Source: Paenibacillus caui
GTDB taxonomy: Bacteria; Bacillota; Bacilli; Paenibacillales; Paenibacillaceae
Direction: 5' to 3'
Length of the DNA stretch: 64,000 nt
Assembly (NCBI RefSeq): GCF_019904135.1
Contig: NZ_JAIOGQ010000007.1
Location: forward strand, 89,753 to 153,752
The notes beneath the pieces are model-generated. The model had not been told where the DNA came from, made no database searches, and saw only the letters and a program-made list of their open reading frames with translations. This document shows, one piece after another, positions 27,417 through 35,335 of this stretch. Every line of letters starts with the position of its first letter. Within the stretch, counting starts at the first letter, position 1. Made by a program: the position numbers and the translations under genes.

Positions 27417-27725
27417 CTAGATGGATTTTGGCTTATTTGGAAGCAGGTTCCCGATTAACGATTTCAGATTGTTATCTTCCCATTGTTTATCGTCGTCTCC
27501 GGTATCCAGCCGGCGAACGCGAATCTCTTTGTAATCCGCCCCGGCATCGACAGGCGCAAAAGTAAGCCGTTCACGGTCCTCCAGCCTAAGCTTGTATCCC
27601 ATCTCCTCGAACATGCTCAGAAAATCCTGTTCCGTCGGCGTTTTGCCTTCCTCAAGGAAAATAAGGCCGCGAAGTTCCTTGGCGTCGTCCTCGTGAACCA
27701 CATCAAAATATACGGTACATTCCAT
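27417..27725 (-). CDS. Acidic hypothetical protein, about 102 aa
   Basis: Not recognised. The protein is acidic, with mixed alpha/beta character (CTVYFDVVHEDDAKELRGLI, MFEEMGYKLRLEDRERLTF) and no signal or membrane segment. The run GGAG-TGTGATGGCA-ATG makes ATG 27725 the best start; ATG 27731 and GTG 27734 are in frame. It stands alone between xpt and the zinc-ribbon gene. The 255 bp on its upstream side contain nothing I can name. Confidence 0.65.
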   Translation of the reverse strand: MECTVYFDVVHEDDAKELRGLIFLEEGKTPTEQDFLSMFEEMGYKLRLEDRERLTFAPVDAGADYKEIRVRRLDTGDDDKQWEDNNLKSLIGNLLPNKPKSI

Positions 27726-27990
27726 TGCCATCACACTCCGATTTCAGTAGTCGACTTTAATTTCAGCTTATCCATACGTCCCAAATTGCATTCCCGGCCA
27801 AAACAACTGCACGAGGCTTGAAAGCAACAAGCCTGTTGTCCCGCTATCCTGAAACTTGCAGCGAAGCAGGAAACCGGCAGTCTACCGGTTAATACGGCGC
27901 AAGCCGGGCGATGTCACAGTACAAATAAGGCAAAATGATGACATTCCCGGCTTGCTATGAGCATTTCCATGGATTCGGGAAACGCGGTAA

Positions 27991-28704
27991 TTAAATCTGT
28001 TCTGCGCCGCAGTGCGGACACCATTTCGTTCCTTTGGCCAGCGGAGCCGCGCAGATTTGGCACTTGAACTCCGTTTCGCTGGTATGGCTTTGTTCGCTGC
28101 CGGATGAATGAGAGCTCATGCTTTCTTTCCAAGTCCGGATTCGCCGGTCCAACTCCTCCTGCCGTTCCCGCTCCCGTTCCAGTTCACGCCGGCGGCGCTC
28201 CTCTTCCTCGGACGAAAGGTGCTTCTCCTCCTGCGGTTTCTCCTTGATCAAAGGGCCGCGGTAAACCATGGTCTCGGTCGAGACGGCCGTCTCGCTGCCC
28301 GCTTCTTCCTCTTCCCTGCCTTTGCTGGCGGATGAATAGGTGCCGCTGCTTCTGGCTTTAAGCTTGTTGCCGCAATAGGGACAAAATATCGCTTCCTGCG
28401 GAACGACCTTCCCGCATTCGCACAAACGTTCGTTCTTCAGGGCGGCGATGCGCGCGCGAATCTCATCCCGCTCTTCGGCGAGCAGGTCGCACGTTTTGGC
28501 GAGCTCCATCATTTCCTTTTCCGCCTGGGTCATATCCTTAGCCCGGTATCCCTCATAGAACACCTGCCCCATCCGCTGGTAGTAAATTCCCATTTCACGC
28601 TCAATATTTGAGATTTGTGTATTCAGTTTATTGATTTCCATGACACTCTGGGCCCGTTCGCTCGCTTTGTTTGCCCCGCTTTTAATTCGGTCCAAGAACC
28701 CCAT
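27991..28704 (-). CDS. Coiled-coil protein with two zinc ribbons
   Basis: A 237-residue protein. An N-terminal helical coiled coil (residues about 15-90) leads into a first zinc ribbon CECGKVVPQEAIFCPYCG at about 94-111. A highly charged Glu/Arg linker follows (EEEERRRRELERERERQEEL) and then a second ribbon CQICAAPLAKGTKWCPHCG at the C-terminus. Metal-bound ribbons at both ends of a flexible charged rod suggest a scaffold or adaptor. The function is unknown. AGGAGGATGAGG precedes ATG 28704. Confidence 0.8.
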   Translation of the reverse strand: MGFLDRIKSGANKASERAQSVMEINKLNTQISNIEREMGIYYQRMGQVFYEGYRAKDMTQAEKEMMELAKTCDLLAEERDEIRARIAALKNERLCECGKVVPQEAIFCPYCGNKLKARSSGTYSSASKGREEEEAGSETAVSTETMVYRGPLIKEKPQEEKHLSSEEEERRRRELERERERQEELDRRIRTWKESMSSHSSGSEQSHTSETEFKCQICAAPLAKGTKWCPHCGAEQI

Positions 28705-28972
28705 AAACCCTCATCCTCCTGATCAAAAACGCTTCTGACTTTTGTTTGAGATAATCGCATCTTGCTTATTCAGGCTTTAGGCGATCCGGCAAGCAACCAG
28801 CAACCCTTGCAAGCAGTATCGCTGACGTTAATTATAATACCAGATTTCTAACGTTCTGTGAAAATCTGCATACGCCCCCTGCCTGCTGCCTTCCGTTTTT
28901 TTGATTTGGCCTTCCAATCCGGGTACAATAGAATTGGCTGTTGACTTCAATTTTCAAATAGGAGAAGATACT

Positions 28973-29689
28973 TTGACTATATCTAAAGAACAAGGCAAGG
29001 ACCTGCCGCTGAGCCCTGTTGAGATTCGGGAACTGTGGGAAAAAACCGGAGAAGAGAAGCTTAGCCTGCTGGAAAACTGGAGGCAGCTTCCGATGATGTA
29101 CCAGATGGCGCTGGAGGAGCTTCAGAACAAAATCAAGCTGATTCAGTCGGAATGGAAGCTTCGGCAGGGCTACAATCCCATCGAGCACGTCAAAACAAGA
29201 ATCAAGGAACCTGTCAGCATCCTGAAGAAAATGGAGCGCAAGGGACTGGAGCTGTCTTCCGAAAATTTATTCAACAACATTCATGATATTGCCGGGATGC
29301 GCATCGTATGCGCCTTCGTTAAAGATATCTACAGTCTGGTCGATCATTTGCAAATGCGCGAAGATCTTCAGGTGATCGAAATCAAGGACTATATCGCAGC
29401 GCCAAAGCCTAACGGGTATCAGAGCCTGCATGTGATCGTCGCCGTACCGCTGATCCTGCTCGAGGGACAACGGTCGATCAAGGTCGAAATCCAGCTGCGT
29501 ACTTTGGCTATGGATTTCTGGGCGAGCATGGAGCATATTCTGTTTTACAAGTATGACAAACAGGTGCCTTCCCATGTCATCAAGGAGCTGACCGAGGCGG
29601 CCAAGGCAGCCGACGAGCTTGACAAGAAGATGCTGAGTCTCCGCAAGGAGATTATCGCACTTTCGGAAAATAGTCCTGCCGACGCGTAG
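28973..29689 (+). CDS. Small alarmone synthetase (RelQ/YjbM type)
   Basis: A single-domain GTP pyrophosphokinase of 238 aa, with a RelA/SpoT nucleotidyltransferase fold and no hydrolase or TGS domain. The catalytic core reads KTRIKEPVSILKKMERKGLE, NIHDIAGMRIVCAFVKDIY and KPNGYQSLHVIVAVPL, with EIQLRTLAMDFWASMEH closing the site. It makes (p)ppGpp from GTP/GDP and ATP. TTG 28973 is the likely start (GGAG eight bases upstream). The frame opens at 28901, but that extension has no SD. A strong terminator follows at 29729. Confidence 0.93.
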   Translation: MTISKEQGKDLPLSPVEIRELWEKTGEEKLSLLENWRQLPMMYQMALEELQNKIKLIQSEWKLRQGYNPIEHVKTRIKEPVSILKKMERKGLELSSENLFNNIHDIAGMRIVCAFVKDIYSLVDHLQMREDLQVIEIKDYIAAPKPNGYQSLHVIVAVPLILLEGQRSIKVEIQLRTLAMDFWASMEHILFYKYDKQVPSHVIKELTEAAKAADELDKKMLSLRKEIIALSENSPADA

Positions 29690-29728
29690 CCGCGCCGTTT
29701 CCCATTTTAGCCCGGGCACGAAATGAAA

Positions 29729-29773
29729 GGCCGCCGCTTGCAGCAATGCTGCACAAGCGGCGGCCTTTATTTA
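29729..29773 (+). terminator. Terminator of the alarmone synthetase gene
   Basis: GGCCGCCGCTTG pairs exactly with CAAGCGGCGGCC, then TTTATTTAT. It probably also stops the convergent minus-strand transcript. Confidence 0.88.
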
Positions 29774-29785
29774 TGCTCCCCCGTT

Positions 29786-30628
29786 TTAGGTCCGCCCCGT
29801 CTTTCGGGCTCGCTCCGAGGCTCGCTCCGAGACCCGCTCCGCGATCAGGTCCAGGGCGTCCGCAGCAGCAGGAACGCCCGGCAGAAGCTCCGCCAGCACG
29901 GCTTTAACGCCGGGGGCGGCAGCGGCGCTGCCCTGCGGCGGCACTTCCCGGCGCCGCGCCTCCCGAAACCGGCTGCCCGGCTCATGCAGCCGCCCCTGCG
30001 CGGCGGCCGTCCCGAGCCACTCGGCGATGGACGGTCCCACGCGCGGGGAACGCGCAGCGGCCCCGCTCTGCGGCGGCGGGCCGGGTGCAGCACCGGCGGC
30101 GGGTGGCCCGTCGCCCTCCGCGGGCGCGCCACCGGCTGCCCACGCGGCGAAGACGGCGCGGGCCAGCGCCTCAGGCGCCAGGTCCAGCGCCGCCAGGCGC
30201 AGCAGCGGGTCGGCGGCCCAGCCGGCCGCGGCCGCTTCCGGGGCTGCCGCCGCGCGCGGGCAGCCGGGCTTGCCGCAGGCGCATGGCGCGCCCTGCGGCG
30301 GCGAGGATGGCCCGCCGGGACCGCTCCGCTCGGGTCCCGGGCCATCCCACGGCGGCTCCGGCGGCAGCAGCGCCGCGAGCTCCGCCGGGCAGGGGCCGCC
30401 GTCCAGCAAGGCGGCCAGCTCCATCGGCCTGTCCTGCAAATATTGGGTGATGCGCGCCGTCAGGGCCGCATTCCCTTTGCGCACAGGCAGTGTAACCCGG
30501 CAGCTTCCTGCAGCTGCGGAAGCCCCTTCTTTTCCTTTCGCTATCGCTCCGGGCGCGGGCCACACCAGATGAAGCTCACCCGGTACAGCTGTCACGCTCA
30601 CTTGGCCCCTTGATGGTTCTTTCACCAT
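29786..30628 (-). CDS. Ala/Pro/Gly-rich protein downstream of the SNF2 helicase
   Basis: About 280 residues. Residues 1-75 have ordinary composition (VTAVPGELHLVWPAPG, RVTLPVRKGNAALTARITQY). After that the sequence becomes strongly Ala/Pro/Gly-rich with a possible metal knuckle CACGKPGC near 115-125. The DNA here is conspicuously GC-rich, so long overlapping frames exist on both strands. The minus frame is favoured because AAGGAG precedes ATG 30628 and the gene starts 14 bp after the helicase stop. In B. subtilis a SWIM-domain protein (YwqB) accompanies the equivalent helicase, but no SWIM motif is evident here. Confidence 0.55.
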   Translation of the reverse strand: MVKEPSRGQVSVTAVPGELHLVWPAPGAIAKGKEGASAAAGSCRVTLPVRKGNAALTARITQYLQDRPMELAALLDGGPCPAELAALLPPEPPWDGPGPERSGPGGPSSPPQGAPCACGKPGCPRAAAAPEAAAAGWAADPLLRLAALDLAPEALARAVFAAWAAGGAPAEGDGPPAAGAAPGPPPQSGAAARSPRVGPSIAEWLGTAAAQGRLHEPGSRFREARRREVPPQGSAAAAPGVKAVLAELLPGVPAAADALDLIAERVSERASERARKTGRT

Positions 30629-30641
30629 ATCCATGCTCCTT

Positions 30642-33600
30642 CTATAGCTGGCTCCATTCCACAGCTTGCAGTGTAATCAGATCCTGGAGTTCCTCGGTCG
30701 ACATTTCCGTCAGCCATTGTTCGCCCGAGCCGACAACCTGCTCGGAGAGCGATCTTTTCCGTTCAATCAGCTCATCAATCCGCTCCTCCAGGGTGCCCTG
30801 GCAAATCAGCTTGTGCACTTCCACATTTTTCTCCTGTCCGATCCGGAAGACGCGGTCGGTCGCCTGATTCTCAACCGCAGGGTTCCACCAACGGTCATAA
30901 TGGATCACATGGTTGGCCCGCGTCAGATTAAGGCCGACGCCCCCCGCCTTCAGCGATAGTATGAAGAGAGGCGGTCCCGAACCGTCCTGAAAGGCGCGAA
31001 CCATGGCGTCTCTTTCCGGCTTATGAACACTCCCGTGCAGAAAGAACGGCTGAAACCCGTAGCGGGTACCGATTTGCCGGGCCAAAAGCTCGCCCATTCG
31101 GACATACTGGGTAAAAATAAGCGCCGCTTCTCCGTTCTCGGTTACCGTATCGGTGAGTTCCAGCAGCCGCTCCAGCTTTCCGGACCGGTCAGCGGCGGCA
31201 GGCTTCTCAGATTCACCGCGCTGCAGAGCGGGGTGATCGCATATTTGCTTGAGCCGGGTCAAGGAGGACAGCACCATGCCCTTGCGGGCGATGCCGCTGC
31301 TGTCCCCGAGCCGGACCAGCAGCTCATCCGTGACGCTTCTGTACAGAGCAGCCTGCTCGGCTGTAAGCGTGCAGTAGGATTTCATTTCTATTTTCTTCGG
31401 CAGATCCTTGCGAATGTCCGGATCGCTCTTCAGGCGGCGCAACAGAAACGGGGCCACCAGTTTGCGCAGCTTGGTTAGCGCCTCGGGCCGATTCTCGCTT
31501 CCCGGAGCGTACTGGCGCCGGAATGCGGCAGCCGAACCCAAATAACCGGGGTTGAGAAACTGAAATATCGACCAGAGCTCGCCGAGCCGGTTCTCCACCG
31601 GCGTTCCGGTCATGGCGATCCGCTGGGGCGCCTTAAGCTTCATGACGCTCTGCGCCTGCTTGGTGCCAAAATTTTTGATGTACTGGGCTTCGTCCAGCAC
31701 GATGGCGGACCAGACAGCTTCATGCATTTCGGCCGCATCCCGTCCGACGAGCTGATACGTCGTCAGCACCACATCATGCTGCCTGCAGGCGTTCAGAAAC
31801 GCCTCGCCGTGCAGCCGTTTGCTCCCATGATGAATATAGACGGATAGCTGGGGCGCAAACCGGTTCAGCTCCCGCTGCCAGTTGCCCAGCAGCGACGTCG
31901 GGCAAATGATGAGATGCGCATCGGCTCCGCCATTGCCGTTGTCGTTTTCATTGCCGTTGTCGTTGTCACTGTCGTTGCTATTTCTGCTTCCATTTCCATT
32001 TCCGTTCCCGTCAAGCATGGCCGTAATCACCTGGACCGTCTTGCCAAGGCCCATGTCATCCGCCAGCAGCGCCCCGAAGCCGAGATCGCGCATCTGCGTC
32101 AGCCACTGAAAGCCGCGCTCCTGGTAGGGCCGAAGCGTGCCCTGAAGCGTTCCCGGTACAGGCCTTGGCTTCGAGAGGCCCAAGCCCGTACCTTCGCCCC
32201 GAACAAGGAAATCCAGCATGCCTTCCATCTCGAAACCGGCGATATGCAGTCCTTCCCACTGCTCGTCTTCCGCAAGCCCTGAAGCCAGATGCATCAGCTC
32301 GCTAAACGTCATGCTGCCTTCTTCATGCTTCTTGATGTACCGCAGAACCTGGCGGATCTCCTTGACATCGATCTCGATCCATTCCCCCTGGAAGAACACC
32401 AGCGGCGTCTTGGCCGAAGCCAGCTCCGCAAGCTCCTGTTCGTTCAGGATTTTGCCGTCCAAAGCCGCCTCCATCCTGAAGGACAGCAGCTGCTGAACCC
32501 CCAGTCCCGCTTGACGGTCCTGATTTCCGGCCTGGTCCCATTCGCCCATCTTGAGCTTGACTCCGGCGCGCCTTTTGCCTTCCTTCGTCCATTTCGAAGG
32601 CATCTGCAGCGTCACGCCGTTCTTGCGCAGCAGCGGAACGGTCCGGGTCAAGAACGGAAACACTTCCTCTTGCCTGAGCTCCGTTCCATCCGGCATTGGG
32701 CTGTTCATCGCCTCTCTCACTTCAGGCGAGTATGCCGCTGCCTTGTAGAGACTTGTCAGCAGCTGTATCTTCGCATCCTTGTACACCCTGCCTCCAAGCG
32801 TTATATCCGCAGCAGGACTGTTCCAGATGGCGTCCGCAGGCAGCAGCAGCGAGGCGTCTTCACTGCTCTCCGCCCAGAAGGACAGCGTCCAAAACGGATG
32901 CTCCTCCCACTGCTCCGGCGGCTCCAGTCTCAGGAACAGCCGGAAGAAGGGATCTTCCCCGGCTGCTTCGCTTCCCAGGGCAGCCGGGGGCAGCCCTCCG
33001 GCTGCAGCAATAGCCTGCTTAAGGTCGGCAATTTCCGCGCTGCTCCCCTGGATTTCGGACGGTACGCCTGCACCGGTCAGATTGTTCCACCAGAGTTCGC
33101 TCAGGGGAGAGCTGCCCCGTCTGTAGTTGGCGCGGGCATTTCTCAGCCCTTTTCCCAGCTCCCGGACAGCTTCCTGCACTTCACCGTCGATCATTGCCGT
33201 CAGAAAGGAATGGAGCACCTGGATCTGCCTTTCCTCTACGGTCTGAAACTCCTCCTCCGCTGCAGACTTGATCTGCGCTAGCCCGACAGGCGGCATATCC
33301 GCCGCCAGCAGCCGGAAGCGCTCTTCATCTTCCGGCTGGTCCAGCAGAGGACACCAGACCGCCTGGATGGCCGAAACGCTGCCGCGCCGTCTTCCTCCCG
33401 GCGCAAGGCCATCGCGCCAGCCGGGCGCGATCTTCCCGCGCGCAAGCAGCTCAAGCGCAAACAGGGCGGCCTCTCTCCAGTAGCCCATCTCGGCTCCCGG
33501 GATGATGCCCTGCGATTCCAGCACGGCGTCGTCCCAATCGAGCAGCATGCCCCACGCCTCCCGCGGCGACAAAGCCAGCCCTTCCAGACTGCGCCCGGTG

Positions 33601-33821
33601 AGCAGCTTGCGTTCACCGCGCCGCGCCTGTTCCCGGACAGTCACCGCCGGCCATCTCAATTCGGCCAGCCGCAGCGCGGCCTGTTGAAACGGCCGCCCTC
33701 CGGAGGCCGTCTGCAAACGCCGCATGGCCAAAGCCCATGCGTCTACTTTTGTTTCCGATATTTCACCCGAGAAGCTGAAGAATACATCACCGAGCCAGAT
33801 ACCATACAAACGTTGATTCAT
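30642..33821 (-). CDS. SNF2-family DNA-dependent ATPase/helicase
   Basis: A 1059-residue bacterial Swi2/Snf2 protein (YwqA-like). The N-terminal about 540 residues carry the family's accessory region. The motor follows: motif I LADDMGLGKTVQ near 588-599, motif II VLDEAQYIKNFGTKQ, motif III MTGTPVENRLGELW, and C-terminal lobe motifs FSLKAGGVGLNLTRA-like and DRVFRIGQEKNVEVHK. Between motif I and motif Ia (HLIICPTSLLGNW) there is a 27-residue Asn/Gly/Asp-rich low-complexity insertion. It probably remodels protein-DNA complexes during repair or transcription. Its gene is nearly contiguous with the GC-rich ORF downstream. Confidence 0.92.
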   Translation of the reverse strand: MNQRLYGIWLGDVFFSFSGEISETKVDAWALAMRRLQTASGGRPFQQAALRLAELRWPAVTVREQARRGERKLLTGRSLEGLALSPREAWGMLLDWDDAVLESQGIIPGAEMGYWREAALFALELLARGKIAPGWRDGLAPGGRRRGSVSAIQAVWCPLLDQPEDEERFRLLAADMPPVGLAQIKSAAEEEFQTVEERQIQVLHSFLTAMIDGEVQEAVRELGKGLRNARANYRRGSSPLSELWWNNLTGAGVPSEIQGSSAEIADLKQAIAAAGGLPPAALGSEAAGEDPFFRLFLRLEPPEQWEEHPFWTLSFWAESSEDASLLLPADAIWNSPAADITLGGRVYKDAKIQLLTSLYKAAAYSPEVREAMNSPMPDGTELRQEEVFPFLTRTVPLLRKNGVTLQMPSKWTKEGKRRAGVKLKMGEWDQAGNQDRQAGLGVQQLLSFRMEAALDGKILNEQELAELASAKTPLVFFQGEWIEIDVKEIRQVLRYIKKHEEGSMTFSELMHLASGLAEDEQWEGLHIAGFEMEGMLDFLVRGEGTGLGLSKPRPVPGTLQGTLRPYQERGFQWLTQMRDLGFGALLADDMGLGKTVQVITAMLDGNGNGNGSRNSNDSDNDNGNENDNGNGGADAHLIICPTSLLGNWQRELNRFAPQLSVYIHHGSKRLHGEAFLNACRQHDVVLTTYQLVGRDAAEMHEAVWSAIVLDEAQYIKNFGTKQAQSVMKLKAPQRIAMTGTPVENRLGELWSIFQFLNPGYLGSAAAFRRQYAPGSENRPEALTKLRKLVAPFLLRRLKSDPDIRKDLPKKIEMKSYCTLTAEQAALYRSVTDELLVRLGDSSGIARKGMVLSSLTRLKQICDHPALQRGESEKPAAADRSGKLERLLELTDTVTENGEAALIFTQYVRMGELLARQIGTRYGFQPFFLHGSVHKPERDAMVRAFQDGSGPPLFILSLKAGGVGLNLTRANHVIHYDRWWNPAVENQATDRVFRIGQEKNVEVHKLICQGTLEERIDELIERKRSLSEQVVGSGEQWLTEMSTEELQDLITLQAVEWSQL
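31934..32017. repeat. Degenerate short repeat encoding Asn/Gly/Asp tract
   Basis: Imperfect 6-base units related to GTTGTC/GTTTCC/ATTGCC (minus strand GGAAAC, GACAAC, GGCAAT) lie inside the SNF2 gene and keep its frame. Such tracts can vary in length by slippage. Confidence 0.75.
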
Positions 33822-34040
33822 TGCTTTCTCCTGTCTATCTCCGTTTGAGAACTTAATATTATATTATACATCAACTCAGCGGTTTAAAATCAAGAAACAA
33901 TGAATCTGCGGATACAAGGGCGAAGTATAAGCAAGGAGATTTGGACAGGACAGCTTTAAGCTTTTTTCGTAATTGCCAGATGCCTGATAGCTTGCAAGAA
34001 GCTTAAACAGGGTTCGTCTTCAAAAAGAATGGCACAACAA

Positions 34041-34078
34041 AAAACCAGTCCCACACTTCTCGTGTTCAGACTGGTTTT
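34041..34078 (-). terminator. Terminator of the cell-wall salvage operon
   Basis: AAAACCAGTC pairs with GACTGGTTTT (inner ACAC/GTGT), with TTTTTTGTTGTG on the minus strand, about 60 bp after anmK. The rest of 33822-34141 holds no gene that I can see apart from the presumed SNF2 promoter. Confidence 0.85.
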
Positions 34079-34141
34079 GCTGATCCGGTTCGGTGGCCCT
34101 CGCCGGGCCTCTCGCCGTAATCCGGTTGTATGCACTTGTTA

Positions 34142-35335
34142 TTACCAGGGAAGCGCCAGCTTGCCCATAACGGTAGGCCTTGATGCCCCTGTGGCCGAAG
34201 GCAGGTTGTTCGCAATCCCGTGCATGAAATCATTGCCGAGCAGCGCAAAAATAACCGCTTCCTTCGCGTCGTCATCAAACCCCAGTTCCTTCGACGTGAG
34301 GATTTTTCGTCCGGGGAGCTCGCGCGCCAGATAGTTCAGCAGCGTCCTGTTTCTGGCTCCCCCGCCGGTCACGATCACTTCATCCACCTGGACTTTCGGA
34401 ACAACAAACCGCTTATAGCTGTCCGCAATCGATCTGGCGGTGAACAGCGCAGCCGACGCCACGATGTCCTCTTTGCGGCTTACGCCCAGCCTTTCGGCCG
34501 CTTCGGCAAACCGGACCGCATACGCCTTGCCGAACAGCTCCCGTCCCGTCGATTTCGGCGGCTCCATTTCAAAATACGGATGGCTCATGCATTCCGAAAC
34601 GAGCCTTTCGTCAGGCGTGCCCTGCGAGGCCCACCTACCTTCATCATCGTAGGTCAGCCGCCCTTCCGACAGCATAAACACGATTTCATCGATGATCATA
34701 TTGCCGGGGCCGGTATCGAAGGCGAACACGTCCTTGGGACGGGCATCCGGCGCAAGCGCCGTGCAGTTGCCGATTCCCCCAATATTTTGCAGAATGCGGC
34801 CCTTGACCTTGTCCTTGAACAAAATGAGATCCCCGTAGGGGACAAGCGGGGCACCCTGGCCTCCAACAGCCATGTCGGCCGGACGAAAATCGCCGACGAC
34901 CGGCAGGCCGGTCCGCTTGGCGATGACGGACAAATCCCCGATTTGCAGGGTGGATTTCCCTTGATACGGATCGTCTTCGCTTGCTTCCGGGATATGCCAT
35001 ACGGTCTGACCGTGGGAGCTTACCAGGTCTATGCGCTCCCGCTTAAGACCGGCGCCTTCTATCGCCTTCAGAGCGGCTTCCGCAAACCGCTCGCCGAGAT
35101 AAGCGTTCATGCCGCACACGGCAGCCACATCGGAATGCTCCAGCGTGCAGAGCTGCTTCAGCCGTTCCCGAAGCCCGGCTTCGATCGGCTCGCTGTGAAA
35201 ATGAAGCAATTTCGCTTTCGCCGTCAGGCCGCTGCCGTCAATATGGACGATGGCAGCGTCAATGCCATCCAGCGACGTGCCGGACATCAGTCCGATGACT
35301 ACAGCCTCCTGTTTGCTGCCGAATCCCCCGATCAT
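34142..35335 (-). CDS. anmK: Anhydro-N-acetylmuramic acid kinase
   Basis: Phosphorylates and opens 1,6-anhydro-MurNAc to MurNAc-6-phosphate. The family signature GLMSGTSLDGIDAAIV is near the N-terminus, then HGQTVWHIPEA, the catalytic-base region DTGPGNMIIDEIV and VTGGGARNRTLLNYLA. The length is normal. ATG 35335 overlaps the nagZ stop in ATGA, which supports this start over GTG 35347. It is the last gene of the long salvage operon. Its product feeds MurQ, encoded 11 kb away at the divergent end of the locus. No signal peptide. Confidence 0.95.
   Translation of the reverse strand: MIGGFGSKQEAVVIGLMSGTSLDGIDAAIVHIDGSGLTAKAKLLHFHSEPIEAGLRERLKQLCTLEHSDVAAVCGMNAYLGERFAEAALKAIEGAGLKRERIDLVSSHGQTVWHIPEASEDDPYQGKSTLQIGDLSVIAKRTGLPVVGDFRPADMAVGGQGAPLVPYGDLILFKDKVKGRILQNIGGIGNCTALAPDARPKDVFAFDTGPGNMIIDEIVFMLSEGRLTYDDEGRWASQGTPDERLVSECMSHPYFEMEPPKSTGRELFGKAYAVRFAEAAERLGVSRKEDIVASAALFTARSIADSYKRFVVPKVQVDEVIVTGGGARNRTLLNYLARELPGRKILTSKELGFDDDAKEAVIFALLGNDFMHGIANNLPSATGASRPTVMGKLALPW

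Noticed and set aside
29723..30613. Long plus-strand frame in the GC-rich segment
   Set aside because: High GC depletes stops in all frames. It spans the alarmone synthetase terminator, has no SD and no domain; the minus frame follows the helicase with a good SD.
31934..32017. CRISPR-like or intergenic tandem repeat
   Set aside because: The repeat units are short, degenerate and in frame within the SNF2 gene, with no spacers. No CRISPR array was seen anywhere in the window.
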